Below are positions 25,302-36,300 of a stretch of 64,000 nucleotides of DNA, piece by piece. Source of the stretch: Pedobacter psychrodurus (GTDB lineage: Bacteria; Bacteroidota; Bacteroidia; Sphingobacteriales; Sphingobacteriaceae); the NCBI RefSeq assembly GCF_004331735.1, contig NZ_SJSO01000004.1, positions 200,847 to 264,846 of the forward strand. Reading direction: 5' to 3'. The notes below the pieces were generated by a model that had not been told where the DNA came from, searched no databases, and saw nothing but the letters and a program-made list of their open reading frames with translations. The position numbers were made by a program, and so were the translations under genes. The stretch's first letter is position 1. Each line of letters starts with the position of its first letter.

Positions 25302-25964
25302 ATGAGATCATCAATTTTAGCTTTGCTGTTAACCTTCTCCAGTGTTACCGCAATTTTTGCCCAGAACAATGCAGATAAGGAAGCTTATACTAAAATGATT
25401 ACAGAACGCTCAGCTAAAATTGTAGCCAATCTGGGCATTAACGATATTAAGAAAACAGAAAAGGTAACGGTAATCATCAGAGATCAGTATAGCAACTTAA
25501 ATGATATTTATGCCGCACGCGATGCCCGTGTTAAAGCCATCAAAGAGAAAAATAAAGACAATAAAGTAGTTCGCGATTCGGCTCTTGCTAAAGATGGCCA
25601 CATTGTAGAAGCATCACTTGCTAAACTCCATAAAAAATACATTGGCAAATTATCTGCTCAATTAACCAGTGAACAAGTTGATTTGGTGAAAAATGGAATG
25701 ACTTACAATGTACTGCCCATCACTTACAAGGCGTATCAGGAACAAATTTTAACTTTAACCGAAGATCAGAAAAAACAAATCCTGATCTGGTTAACAGAAG
25801 CAAGGGAGCATGCCATGGACGCAGAATCATCAGATAAAAAACATGCATGGTTTGGGAAGTATAAAGGTAGAATTAACAATTACCTATCTGCTGCAGGATA
25901 CGATTTAAAAAAGGAAGGAATAGAGTGGGAGAAGCGGAGAAAAGCGAAAGCAAAAACAAACTAG
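25302..25964 (+). CDS. DUF3826 family secreted protein (copy 1)
   Basis: A 220-residue helical protein with a signal peptide ending FAQ (about residue 21). It matches the DUF3826 type often found in pectin PULs, of unknown function. Two LTxxQ motifs are visible, LTSEQVDLVKNG and LTEDQKKQILIWLTEAREHAMD, spaced about 40 residues apart, which recalls the CpxP/Spy periplasmic chaperone pattern. A basic C-terminus (KRRKAKAKTN) ends it. A paralogue lies at 57321. It is co-transcribed with the isomerase-like gene. No enzymatic motif is evident; a chaperone, adaptor or binding role is a guess. Confidence 0.8.
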   Translation: MRSSILALLLTFSSVTAIFAQNNADKEAYTKMITERSAKIVANLGINDIKKTEKVTVIIRDQYSNLNDIYAARDARVKAIKEKNKDNKVVRDSALAKDGHIVEASLAKLHKKYIGKLSAQLTSEQVDLVKNGMTYNVLPITYKAYQEQILTLTEDQKKQILIWLTEAREHAMDAESSDKKHAWFGKYKGRINNYLSAAGYDLKKEGIEWEKRRKAKAKTN

Positions 25965-25971
25965 GAATACT

Positions 25972-26003
25972 AATGGAGCGTGTTTAAACACTCCATTATT
26001 TTT
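25972..26003 (+). terminator. Intrinsic terminator after DUF3826 copy 1
   Basis: AATGGAG and CTCCATT form a perfect 7-bp outer stem around TGTTTAAACA, itself a palindrome, followed by ATTTTT. It separates the isomerase/DUF3826 unit from the susC promoter. Confidence 0.7.
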
Positions 26004-26010
26004 ATGTTTT

Positions 26011-26058
26011 TTTATTCAAGAATATTTCATTTATATATGAATTTATGTTTATATTGTA
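26011..26058 (+). promoter_or_regulatory. Promoter box of susC operon 1
   Basis: TTTATTCAAGAATATTTCAT followed by TTATATATGAATTTATG and then TATATTGTA. The core TTTATATATGAATTT and the downstream TAnnTTGTA recur at 32941-32970 and 38548-38577. TTCAT...ATGAA makes an inverted repeat here, suggesting an activator site overlapping the -33 region. Confidence 0.55.
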
Positions 26059-26467
26059 GTGTGAATAAAATCACTAAATAGCTTATAACGAGAAGGTTAT
26101 TTTGTCTTGATAAGATTGTATAATAATCCTTAGTATTTAGCTTAAAAAATGGATTTTATTTCACTATTGCCAAGTTAAAATATACTTTCTAACCAATAAT
26201 TTTTAACATAAAAAAGAAATATGAGCCGCCATAAAGATAATTAATGTTAGATAGATTTCTAAATTAACGCTGTCTAATTCTTTTGCCTAACTAGCAAGCT
26301 GTAAAAAGCAAAAAAAAAACAAACCCATCCTTAACCGGAAACACTATTGAATAAACTGTATAAAGCAAAGCGATTACAGCTTATATATACTAAATGAAAT
26401 TGATCAGCACGAAGCCTGGTTAATATCAGATTAGATGTATTACTAAAAAACTAACCAAATAACGAAT

Positions 26468-29400
26468 ATGAACTCAAAATTTTTACGAAAAACCTCATGG
26501 GTTTTAGTGCTCATGCTAATCACATGTACCGCTGTTTTTGCTCAACAAAAGCAGATCACCGGTAAAGTGGTCGACAAAAAAGATGGGCAGGCACTTCCCG
26601 GTGTAACTGTTGGGATACGTGGTAAAACCAATAATGTAAGCACTAACGCTAAAGGCGAGTTTGCATTAATTGCCGATCCAGCAACTGATGCCTTGGTATT
26701 TTCATTCATTGGCTACGTTAGGCAAGTTGTTACATTATCTGGCAAAACTAACATCACCGTAAACTTTGTAGAAGATAATACCGCATTAGATGATGTAGTG
26801 GTTATTGGTTATGGCACCAAGAAAAAATCAGAAATTCTAGGGGCTGTAGCAACTATTAGTGGTGCTGAAATTCAAGATGTTCCTGCACCTAACTTAGCAG
26901 GCGCCATGAGAAACAGAATTGCGGGTGTGGGTGTGAGCCAAGCATCTGGCCGTCCAGGCGCACCGATTACCTTTAACATTAGAAATTCAACTACCACCAC
27001 TGCCGCGGCTGGTACCACAGATGAACCGCTTTATGTGGTAGATAATATTACCGTTACCAGAGAAGCTTTCGATAATATAGACGCCTCTATGATTGAGAAT
27101 CTAACCTTTCTAAAAGATGCCTCTGCTGCAATTTATGGTGCTGCCGGTGCTAAAGGTGTTATTTTGGTCACTACAAAAAAAGGCAGAATAGGTAAGCCAA
27201 GCATAACATACAATGGTTATCTGGGCATTTCTGATGCGATTAAGGTGCCTAAAATGTTATCCGGTTATGATCATGCCTTGTTATTAAATGATACATTCCG
27301 TTCTCAAGGTGCTGCTGCATCAGAATACTTCGCTCCTGAAGATTTGGAATATATTAAAACATTGGATTATAAAAACTGGTACGACGAAGTTTGGCAAGCG
27401 GCTACCACACAAAGACATAATATAGGTATTTCTGGTGGAAGCGATAAAATTACCTTTTTCGCAGGAGGAAGTTTTCAGGGTGAAAATGGAAACTATGCGG
27501 GGATGAAATTTAATAAATATTCATTCAGAAGTGGTGTGGTTGCAACAGTCGCGAATGGATTAAAAGCTGATGTTAACTTTAATGTTGATTATGGTACTAA
27601 AGAACTACACCATAATGCCCAAGATAACGATGCAGCCTTTTTTGAAAGACTTATAACAGTTCCAAGATGGGTTCCAATTAGTATAGATGGAAAATTTATT
27701 AACTATAATGTTAACGGAGTTAACCCCAGTAATAACAATCCACTAGCTATTGCCGAATCTGGTTATTATAATAACGGTTCAAATAAATCATACCGTATCA
27801 ATGCCGCTTTAACTTACGAACCAACCTTTTTGAAAGGACTGGTAATTCGTGGACAAGTTTCGCAATCAAGCGGGTCTTCAAATAACACACAATATATACC
27901 ACCTTTTACGCTGTACAATTTTGTAAAAAGAGGGAATAACCAAGAATTATTCACCAATCAATTACCAACTGCTACTGCAGCAACCTTTCAGCCAACAAGT
28001 GCAGCAAATTCAACTTTTACTCCTGGCTTAACTGATAACAATAGCTATCAATTTTTTCTAACGCTTCAATACAATAAAACTATTGGAAAACACACTTTTA
28101 GTGTTCTAGCAGGTGCTGAGCAAAGTGAAAGTAATTCACAAAATTCAACTGTTCGTTATACAAATCAACTTATTCCCGGCGTAGATCAGTTTTTTGCTTA
28201 TGATATCAACACATTAGTGGCATCAAACTTAGATAGAACAGCAGTTTCTAAGCGTTCTGGTTTTGCCCGTTTTAGTTATGATTTTAACAAGAAATACCTG
28301 CTTGAAGGTATTGCCCGTATCGATGCTTCGTCTAACTTCGCACTAGGTAATCGTTGGGGGGTGTCGCCAAATATTGGAATAGGATGGGTAGTGAGTCAGG
28401 AAAACTTCTTTAAAAATAGTGATGCACTTAGCTTCATCAATTTCTTAAAATTAAAAGCAAATGTGGGTATTACGGGTGATGACAGGGTTGGCGTTCGTTT
28501 GTGGCAAGATCGATTCCAGATTGATGTAACCAACGGATACATTTATGGAACCTCCAATGGAAACAGTTTGAACCGTTCACGTTTGGCTAATCCTGATATT
28601 ACCTGGGAAAAGAAAAGAACGATAAACGTTGGTTTAGAAACATCAATGTTTAACAACAAGTTAGATATTAGTATTGAGGCATTTCAAAATTATACTTACG
28701 ATGGTTTCGAATTGGGAGCTAATAATCAATATCCACAATATTTTGGTACACAAGCACCAGTATTAAACTACAGACAACTTTATAACTGGGGTTCAGAGTT
28801 CAGTATTGGATACAAAGCAAAGCTTGCAACAGATTGGAACCTTAGTGCGAGTATGAACTTCTCTTACGGTAACTCAGTTACAGACAGGATTTTGTACACT
28901 CCAGGAAACTTGATTAACAATACATTCCCTAACTTACAATTATTTGGTACCGATCCACGCAAGTACAATACTAGCAATTATGGTTTAACTAACCTGGGCA
29001 TGTTCAGAACTCAGGGAGAAGTTGATGCCTGGATGGCGAAGTATCCTAATTATAGGATTTACGATAGAATTCCACAAGCAGGGTGGTTGTACTACGAAGA
29101 CACCAATAGTGATGGCGTAATATCTGATAGCGATTTAGCGCCTTTGTATAACAATACCAATGCATTTTTCTCTTCTGGTATCTCGTTGAATTTAACTTAT
29201 AAAAACTTCAGTTTAAACACGAATATCAATGCACGATTTGGTGGTAAAATTTTCTACGATAGCAGAGCGAGAACGGCTCCTTCAAAAACCAGAAATACGC
29301 TGGATATCTGGACAGATCGTTGGACATTAGAAAATCCAATGGATGGTAAATATCCTAGATTTGATGATCCATCATTAGGAATAAACTCTGATTTTTGGGC

Positions 29401-29623
29401 TGTTGATGGAACGATGATCCGTATCAATACCATGACTTTGAGCTATAAAGCCCCGACTGCATTTGCGAACAAGCTAGGCATCGGAGGAGCCCGTATTCTA
29501 CTAACAGGAAATAATCTTTGGACAATTGTAAATCCTCTGCCTTATAAAGATCCTTACACTTCAAGTGCATGGGATTATCCAATGTTGAGAACGATATCTT
29601 TAGGATTGAGTGTTAACTTATAA
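26468..29623 (+). CDS. SusC/RagA-type TonB-dependent outer-membrane transporter 1
   Basis: A 1051-residue outer-membrane glycan importer. The signal peptide ends VFAQ at residue 26. A carboxypeptidase-D regulatory-like domain covers about residues 30-110 (QITGKVVDKKDGQALPGVTV). The SusC-type box DDVVVIGYGTKKK follows near residue 115, then the plug (MRNRIAGVGVSQASGRPGAP, ENLTFLKDASAAIYGAAGAKGVILVTTKKG) and a 22-strand barrel ending in an aromatic-rich C-terminus (LRTISLGLSVNL). It works with the SusD protein 11 bp downstream, with TonB providing energy. The ligand is probably a pectic oligosaccharide, inferred from neighbours. Confidence 0.96.
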   Translation: MNSKFLRKTSWVLVLMLITCTAVFAQQKQITGKVVDKKDGQALPGVTVGIRGKTNNVSTNAKGEFALIADPATDALVFSFIGYVRQVVTLSGKTNITVNFVEDNTALDDVVVIGYGTKKKSEILGAVATISGAEIQDVPAPNLAGAMRNRIAGVGVSQASGRPGAPITFNIRNSTTTTAAAGTTDEPLYVVDNITVTREAFDNIDASMIENLTFLKDASAAIYGAAGAKGVILVTTKKGRIGKPSITYNGYLGISDAIKVPKMLSGYDHALLLNDTFRSQGAAASEYFAPEDLEYIKTLDYKNWYDEVWQAATTQRHNIGISGGSDKITFFAGGSFQGENGNYAGMKFNKYSFRSGVVATVANGLKADVNFNVDYGTKELHHNAQDNDAAFFERLITVPRWVPISIDGKFINYNVNGVNPSNNNPLAIAESGYYNNGSNKSYRINAALTYEPTFLKGLVIRGQVSQSSGSSNNTQYIPPFTLYNFVKRGNNQELFTNQLPTATAATFQPTSAANSTFTPGLTDNNSYQFFLTLQYNKTIGKHTFSVLAGAEQSESNSQNSTVRYTNQLIPGVDQFFAYDINTLVASNLDRTAVSKRSGFARFSYDFNKKYLLEGIARIDASSNFALGNRWGVSPNIGIGWVVSQENFFKNSDALSFINFLKLKANVGITGDDRVGVRLWQDRFQIDVTNGYIYGTSNGNSLNRSRLANPDITWEKKRTINVGLETSMFNNKLDISIEAFQNYTYDGFELGANNQYPQYFGTQAPVLNYRQLYNWGSEFSIGYKAKLATDWNLSASMNFSYGNSVTDRILYTPGNLINNTFPNLQLFGTDPRKYNTSNYGLTNLGMFRTQGEVDAWMAKYPNYRIYDRIPQAGWLYYEDTNSDGVISDSDLAPLYNNTNAFFSSGISLNLTYKNFSLNTNINARFGGKIFYDSRARTAPSKTRNTLDIWTDRWTLENPMDGKYPRFDDPSLGINSDFWAVDGTMIRINTMTLSYKAPTAFANKLGIGGARILLTGNNLWTIVNPLPYKDPYTSSAWDYPMLRTISLGLSVNL

Positions 29624-29634
29624 TTTTTTGAGCA

Positions 29635-31527
29635 ATGATTAATCAAATAAAAAACAATATAAAAAAAGCAGTAGCTATTTTAACTTTAGCTGCACTTTTG
29701 CCCGCTTGTGTAAACAAAGATGAGTTTTTCTTATTACCAGATACAGGCGGTATCGATCAGGCTATATGGGATAATGATGGTTCTGTACAACTACATCTTA
29801 ACAGGGTGTACGATGTAGCCATGTATCAATTCCCATTGCAGCTAACTCCTGATCGTTATGGCGTTCACTACGCAAGTGATGAAAATTATTTTCCTGATGG
29901 TGATGCGAATGCAAAAGCAACACTCGGATTGCAAGGTATATTGGGAAATAACGATGTGAGGTATACTGGTAATACCTATGGTGGTAACCCAGGCAATAAT
30001 AAATATTGGGATATTGCCCGATGTAATGATGCCATTGCCAATCTTCCTGGGAGTACAATGCTTACTCAAAAGAAAAATGAACTGCTTGGGCAATATTATG
30101 CGCTAAGAGCCATAACATATTTCGAATTGGTTAAAGTTTATGGAGGTGTTCCACTACCGTTAACACCGCAAGGAGCTGATTCTATTTATGACGAAGGTAG
30201 AAGACCAGCTAAAGAATGTTTTGCGGCGATATTAAGTGATTTAAATAACGCAATAATCCTTTTAGAAGGCTTTAATCCAGGTGACGCCGACGGAAGAGGT
30301 AAAATAACTAAACTGATTGCTACATGTTTAAAAGCAAAAGTGTTATTCTACTGGGCTAGCCCTCAATTTAATCCTACTAACGATGCTAAACATCCTTATC
30401 AAGCATCGAGATGGACTGATGCCTTAACTGCCAATAAGGAAGCTTATGATATGTGTGTTTCGGCGGGAAAAAAATTAATGCCAAATTATTTGGATATTTT
30501 CCGCGTAGAAAGTGGAAACACTGAGGCAATTCTGGTAAGAACCTATTCAAATACAGTACCTAATAGAGGGAATGGAACTGAACAGCGGGTTAGACCAGCC
30601 TCCGAAGGTGGAAGCACCGGCTTTCCAAATACTTATTTTATGCCTACTACAAAAATGTTGGATGCCTATCCAATGAGAGATGGAAAACCATTAAATACAT
30701 CTACAGCTTTTCCATATGATGCAACGATGTTCTGGCAAAATAGAGATCCAAGATTTGAAGCTACTTTTGCGACAAATGGATCTGTATATCCATTGAGTGG
30801 AAATGCGAATAGAAAACAGTGGACTTACAACCTTGCCGTGGGGGAGAGCAGTGGAGTTGCTGTATATGTAAAGCGTTTTTCTACGCCAACTCTAACAGCA
30901 AGTGCTTCTGCTTACAATAGTTCTGTTGGTGGTGGAAGTGGTATGGATTGGATTGAGCTTAGATTCGCAGAGGTGATGTTGAATTATGCCGATTGTATGA
31001 ATGAAACAGGAAATATCGCAGGCGCAAAAGATTTAGTGAAACAAATTCGCATGAGAGCAGGAGTAGTAGCGGGTGATTCTGATTACGGACTAGCATTAGC
31101 TGGAAGCACTGCTCAACTGCGTAACTTAATTCTTAACGAAAGACAAATTGAATTCGCTTTTGAAAATAAACGCAATTCAGATTTGAGAAGATCTCGCACC
31201 ATGCACTTGTTAACTGGAAGTATGTCTAAATTGGAAATCCAATTGGTAAACCCTCCAGTAGGATCAGATCAAAAAGATAAAAAAGTATTAGAAGATCCAA
31301 CAGTTCCTGGAGGTACAACATCATTCAGAGAAACGTTAAACATTAATGATAAAGCAACTTACACCAAGTATTTTAAAAATGTTGTCCTGACAAACACAAC
31401 ATATTTACCATACAACGTACCTGAATTTCATTACTTCTACACCTTCCATAATGATTTTGTGAGTTTTGGTAACAAAATTCTTCCAACAGTTGGATGGGCC
31501 GGTGGTACGTTTGACCCACTTGATTAG
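29635..31527 (+). CDS. SusD/RagB-type surface glycan-binding lipoprotein 1
   Basis: A 630-residue lipoprotein with signal ending LLPAC (Cys 25). SusD signatures include YYALRAITYFELVKVYGGVPL, the TPR-like region around ILSDLNNAIILL, KAKVLFYWASPQFNPTND, and the C-terminal WIELRFAEVMLNYADCMNETG, RQIEFAFENKRNSDLRRSR and GGTFDPLD. It caps the SusC channel and binds oligosaccharide at the cell surface. It sits 11 bp after its SusC partner and is followed by a further lipoprotein. The negatively charged +2/+5 region (CVNKDE) is compatible with surface export. Confidence 0.96.
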   Translation: MINQIKNNIKKAVAILTLAALLPACVNKDEFFLLPDTGGIDQAIWDNDGSVQLHLNRVYDVAMYQFPLQLTPDRYGVHYASDENYFPDGDANAKATLGLQGILGNNDVRYTGNTYGGNPGNNKYWDIARCNDAIANLPGSTMLTQKKNELLGQYYALRAITYFELVKVYGGVPLPLTPQGADSIYDEGRRPAKECFAAILSDLNNAIILLEGFNPGDADGRGKITKLIATCLKAKVLFYWASPQFNPTNDAKHPYQASRWTDALTANKEAYDMCVSAGKKLMPNYLDIFRVESGNTEAILVRTYSNTVPNRGNGTEQRVRPASEGGSTGFPNTYFMPTTKMLDAYPMRDGKPLNTSTAFPYDATMFWQNRDPRFEATFATNGSVYPLSGNANRKQWTYNLAVGESSGVAVYVKRFSTPTLTASASAYNSSVGGGSGMDWIELRFAEVMLNYADCMNETGNIAGAKDLVKQIRMRAGVVAGDSDYGLALAGSTAQLRNLILNERQIEFAFENKRNSDLRRSRTMHLLTGSMSKLEIQLVNPPVGSDQKDKKVLEDPTVPGGTTSFRETLNINDKATYTKYFKNVVLTNTTYLPYNVPEFHYFYTFHNDFVSFGNKILPTVGWAGGTFDPLD

Positions 31528-31574
31528 TATTTAAAGAATAAATGTTTCAGTTGATCTGATTAAAAATTAAAATA

Positions 31575-32564
31575 ATGAAAACTAGATATATTAATAAGTT
31601 ACTCATCGGGTTATGCTTGATTCTTTTCGCTTCATGTAAAAAAGAGTCGGCCAACATATTTAACATGTTCGAAGATGTTACAGTAACCTTCAACAATAGC
31701 GATCCTCGCTGTGTTACCGATTATAAAGTAATTAACGACAAAGAGGAGGTATGGATTGATTTCACCATTAACTCTGCTAAAGAAGATATGTATTCTTACG
31801 TATTTGAGGTTTCTGCAGGTACACAACAGTCTACCCGTTACACGATTGCAATTACCGATCCTACTAAACGCAGAAGTTTTTCAGCAATTATTAAACTTCC
31901 AAATACCACCGCCTTTCCAGCAGCCGCACTTCGTGATGGCAAACAAAGCTATCGTATTTGTGCGTTGAATGAAAAGGGGACATTCATTGGTGATGGATAC
32001 AAAAAAGTAACAGTTGATGTAAATCCAAGTTTTATGATTTATGCCAACAGAGATATTTATTTACCAGATACCGTTGCGAAATCTTTACCAAGCTTTTTTT
32101 CACTTACCGATGCTACAGGTTTTAGTTACACAAATGCATCGGCTAATGCTGGGAAGATAGATTTTGGTATATATCGAAAGCCAGGTTCCAATTCAACAGT
32201 TCAGACGCCAACTTGGGTAGTTAATTTATATTCACCAAGTGTTGCTACTAATCCATTAACTGTTTATGATATTAGCGGCTTTAGTCCTAAAAGAACTACT
32301 AAATTTAGTCAGCCAGTTACCGGACAAGCCAATGCATTTCTTACTACGGCAATTTCTGGCTCTTCCATAGAGACTTTGGCTAAAGCAAGGGCCATTACTT
32401 TTAACGAAACTACTCAAACTGTTCCGGCTAATGGTTTGGCGGCAGGTAATGCTGTGTTTTTTCTAACTCCAGAAGGCAAGTATGGCATGTTGTATGTTAA
32501 TGCAGCTACTTCCGATTTACAGAAAAGACCTTTTATTAACGTTAGTATAAAAATTCAAAGATAA
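31575..32564 (+). CDS. PUL surface lipoprotein, probable glycan-binding protein (SusE/F position)
   Basis: A 329-residue lipoprotein with signal ending FASC (Cys 21). No enzymatic motif was found. The N-terminal half (VTVTFNNSDPRCVTDYKV to DVNPSF) looks like one or two beta-sandwich domains, and the C-terminal half begins with PSFMIYANRDIYLPDTVA and is also beta-rich. It lies 48 bp after SusD, the place where accessory surface glycan-binding proteins are encoded. The second SusCD pair has no such partner. I do not recognise a named family, so the binding function is inferred from position. Confidence 0.7.
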   Translation: MKTRYINKLLIGLCLILFASCKKESANIFNMFEDVTVTFNNSDPRCVTDYKVINDKEEVWIDFTINSAKEDMYSYVFEVSAGTQQSTRYTIAITDPTKRRSFSAIIKLPNTTAFPAAALRDGKQSYRICALNEKGTFIGDGYKKVTVDVNPSFMIYANRDIYLPDTVAKSLPSFFSLTDATGFSYTNASANAGKIDFGIYRKPGSNSTVQTPTWVVNLYSPSVATNPLTVYDISGFSPKRTTKFSQPVTGQANAFLTTAISGSSIETLAKARAITFNETTQTVPANGLAAGNAVFFLTPEGKYGMLYVNAATSDLQKRPFINVSIKIQR

Positions 32565-32610
32565 ATGCTTTTCTAGGCGGCTAACACCGCCATATATTTG
32601 GTTTGAAGAG

Positions 32611-32639
32611 AAAGGGAGCAGCGATTGCTTCCTTTTTTT
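32611..32639 (+). terminator. Intrinsic terminator of susCD operon 1
   Basis: GGGAGCA and TGCTTCC pair around GCGAT (one G-T pair), followed by a run of seven T. Confidence 0.65.
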
Positions 32640-32940
32640 ATTTAATGCCATTAAATTAAGAGACAGGTTATGGAATTCTGATTATTGTTTCTGCTGCCCG
32701 TTTGCGTAAAAGAATTGATATTTAATGTTATCGAATAACACATAGATTCTTGTATGAGAGGCAATCAAAAATATATAAGCAGCATAATTTTTAAGATCAA
32801 ATTTATAGGGGCATTTATTTTGCCCTTTTCTTTTGTAAATATTCTTTTACCAAAGCATGAAAATAAGCGTTGAAACGACGTTTTTATGTTTAAAATAGGT
32901 TAAAACCAAAAAATCAAATACTTTTTATTTAAATATTAAA

Positions 32941-32970
32941 TTTATATATGAATTTAATATCTACCTTGTA
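32941..32970 (+). promoter_or_regulatory. Promoter box of susC operon 2
   Basis: TTTATATATGAATTTAATAT then CTACCTTGTA. The first 15 bases match those at 26030 and 38548, and TAnnTTGTA lies at the same distance (within one base) in all three. Confidence 0.55.
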
Positions 32971-33134
32971 TATGCGTTATCGTAATCAATTTAATTTGTT
33001 ACAAAGGTTTTTGTCAAATGATAATATGCTACAATAGCTGGAGAAAATTATACATAAAATAGTCATATTTTGCGTGCAATTTTGGATTATAATATACTTT
33101 CTAACCAAAATAATTATCGAGATCAAAATAAAGA

Positions 33135-33239
33135 ATGAGCCAAATCACCGCATATTATTTTCATTTTTTTTCTGGAAAAGTTTTAGGACCTGCTTTATTT
33201 TATAGCTTCGGAAGAAATGATAATCAGCAAAAAAACTAA
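33135..33239 (+). CDS. Possible leader ORF upstream of susC 2
   Basis: An ATGAGCC start shared with the other two leaders opens a 34-codon frame beginning MSQITAYYFHFFSGKV and ending NQQKN. The peptides at the other two sites are only seven codons (MSRHKDN and MSHDFKY), so only the first two residues agree. Either the start region is conserved as a translation or RNA signal, or the match is a DNA motif and the frame is incidental. Confidence 0.25.
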   Translation: MSQITAYYFHFFSGKVLGPALFYSFGRNDNQQKN

Positions 33240-33351
33240 CTCATTAGCCCTCTCCACATATAAGTTTAAAATTTAGCGCAATAAAATCTTTGATTAAGGA
33301 TGTCCAAATCCTCAACCAAGGAATAAAATTAAAAACTAACCAAATAATAAG

Positions 33352-36300
33352 ATGAACTTAAAATTTTTACGCAAAATTTCTTTGTCTTTGCTAATTATGC
33401 TGCTGGCAAGTACAATCCTTTTTGCTCAAGACCGAAAGATTACAGGTAAGGTTGTAGATCAGGCCGATGGGCAGGGAATTCCTGGAGTAAATGTAAGTCT
33501 AAAAGGTGTTCCGAGCAATGTAAGTACGAAGTCTGATGGTGTTTACACGATACAAGTGAAATCGAATAGTGATGTACTTGTTTTCTCTTACATTGGCTAT
33601 ACCAGACAGACTATTCCAGTAGGCACACAAACTACAATCAATGTAAAACTGGTTTCAGATAACCAAAATTTAGATGATGTAGTAGTGGTAGGTTATGGTA
33701 CTCAGAAAAAAGTAACGTTAACAGGTGCCGTTTCTACCGTTAATATGAAGAGTATCGAAGATGTTCCCGCACTATCTTTAAGTGCTGCATTGCGTGGTTC
33801 GGCACCTGGTTTCTCTGTTTCTGGGGGCGCACAAAGACCAGGACAGAGTACTACCATAACTGTGCGTAACCCTGTTGTATACTCTAAAGATAGCCAGCAG
33901 GGCACCAATCCGATATTCGTAATTGATGATGTGATTAGAACCCAGGCCGACTTTGATTTATTGGATCAAAATGTGGTGGAGAGCGTTTCGATTTTGAAAG
34001 ATGCAGAAGCAGCGATCTATGGCGTTTCAGGTGCTAATGGTGTTGTAATTGTTCGTACCAAAAAAGGTAGGGTAGGTGCTCCGCGCATCAATTTTAGCAG
34101 CTCAGTAGGTTTTAACGATGCAACAAAACTACCCAACATGATGTCGGGTATACAGTTGGGTAATTTTGTTAACGATTATTTGAATGCACAGGTTTACCAG
34201 CAAACATCTGCAGGAACCGTTGTAAACAACTTTATCAATGCTGATGGCTTTAAAGTGGTTAATAATGTAGCAGAAACTACCCGCCAGCCACTTTATTATA
34301 CTCCGGATGAATTGGATTATTTCTCTGCAAACAATCATAACTGGTTGGCAGAAGCCTTTCAAACTTCTAATATTTACCGCCAGGCATTAAATATTAGTGG
34401 TGGTAGCGATAAGGTAACTTATTTTTTAGGTGGAGATTATATCACTCAAAACTCTAATTTTAAAGGTGTTAATTCCAGTAAATATGGATTAAGGGCAAGT
34501 ATTGATGCTAAACTTTCGAAAAGGTTAAACGTTTCGGCTTCAATCAGTACAGATGTTTCATCATCGCGAAGCTATTATTACAAGCTTAATAGCACTTCCG
34601 AAAGTTTGGATAATGATGTGACAACTTTACAAAACGTTAATCCTTGGTCTGAATATTTTATCAACGGAAATCCTGTAATTTTAGGTACAAGTAATACTGG
34701 TGGTTTAGAAAATATCAACTTTTTCTTAATACAAAATTCAGATAATTTTACAAGCTCAAAATCTTATGTGATGAATATGCTGGGTAAGGTTACTTACGAA
34801 ATTCCTGGTGTTAAGGGCCTAACTGCTACCGCTACAATAAATAAAAACATCAACAGTTCTAATGGCAAACAGTACGGAACCACATTTAACTATTATAAGT
34901 ATTTAGGTACTGGTGCCAACAACCATATTCCAGGTGGAGTGCTCCAAGGCGTTTTCCCAATAAAGAATGGGGATAGGATTAGGCTTAATCCAGTATTTGC
35001 AGATAGCTACCAATTAAATGCAGGTTTGACTTATAATAGATCTTTTGGCAAGCACAATATATCAGCCATAGCACTAGTAGAGCAAAGAGAGCTTTCGTCA
35101 GAAGGAGTTGCTGCACAGGCCGAGGGAATTGTGGCAGGTGGACTACCTTATCAAAACTTTACTGTTGGAACACAAACTTCCAATCAATCCGGACAAGTGA
35201 GCGAAACAGGATTTCAGTCCTTAATTTCGCGTATCAATTACGATTATGATAACAAATACCTATTACAATTGGTATATCGTAGAGATGGTAGTTCAAGATT
35301 TGCTCCTGGTAAAAACTGGGGCGGTTTTCCAGCGGCATCTGCTGGATGGGTAGTTTCTCAAGAAAAATTCTTTAAAGAAAAATTTCCGGCCATAAACCTG
35401 TTCAAATTGCGGGCATCAGTTGGTTTAACGGGAACAGATGCAACCAAAGCTTATCAATACCTGGCATCATACAATTTAGGCACAGGAAGCAGTGGGGGTG
35501 CCGTGTTCAACGAAATCGACAGAAGTATTGCGATCAGGACTAACATTGCTATCCCAAATGGAGATGTAGTGTGGGACAGTTATTTAAAAACGAATTATGG
35601 TTTTGATATGGGGCTGCTTAAAAATAAATTATCCATCTCCGGAGAATATTTCTGGACACGTGGATACAATCTTTTATCTACACTAACATCTTCCGTACCT
35701 GCAACCATTGGGGCAGCAGTACCTACCGAAAATTTTGCTGAAGCCAATATGTTCGGTTATGAGATCAGTGTAGGCTATAAAGATCAGGTTGGAAAATTTA
35801 GTTATAGCTTTACACCATTTTACACCTGGTTCGACAATAAAAATATTAAATATGATGTTTCTAGCGCACAATTAGGTACCATCGAAGATAATACCGGCTA
35901 TTCTAGCGATAGAGGGTATATCGGTTACAAATCACTTGGTATTATCAGAACACAGGCAGAAGCTGATGCAATCATTGCACAAAGAATTAATGGATCGGCA
36001 GTGCAAAATGATCCAAAAAAGGTTAAAATCCTAAACGATATTCTGCAGCCGGGTATGATCAATTATGAGGATGTAAACGGCGACGGAGTTATTGATACAA
36101 AAGACAGGCAATTTGTTACCAAAAGGCAGAATAACCATAATAACTTAGGACTAAACTTTAGTACTGGCTATAGTGGTTTAAGCTTAAATGTAGTAATGGG
36201 GATTTCGTGGGGTGGTTATACCAGTATTGGTGGATTAAAACCTAGCGGAACAAGTCCATCAGTATATGCCAACAGGGCATCATACTGGGCAGATCACTGG

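Larger units (their letters stand above)
25965..26467 (+). promoter_or_regulatory. Promoter and long leader of the first susC operon
   Basis: No large gene. The parts are a terminator at 25972-26003, a promoter box at 26011-26058 and a leader of about 400 nt. The leader carries AATATACTTTCTAACCAA at 26179-26196 and a conserved ATGAGCC at 26221, which opens a seven-codon ORF (MSRHKDN, stop ending at 26244). It ends with AAAAACTAACCAAATAA just before the susC ATG; the same ending precedes the second susC. Confidence 0.6.
32565..33351 (+). promoter_or_regulatory. Intergenic region with terminators and leader of susC operon 2
   Basis: No large gene. Two hairpins end operon 1: GGCGG/CCGCC at 32576-32591 and GGGAGCA/TGCTTCC with a T-run at 32611-32639. 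The promoter box TTTATATATGAATTTAATAT and CTACCTTGTA is at 32941-32970. A leader follows with a diverged copy of the symporter-type box at 33021-33055, TTTTGCGTGCAA near 33070, AATATACTTTCTAACCAA at 33091-33108, and ATGAGCC at 33135 opening a 34-codon ORF that ends at 33239. AAAAACTAACCAAATAA precedes the susC start. Confidence 0.6.
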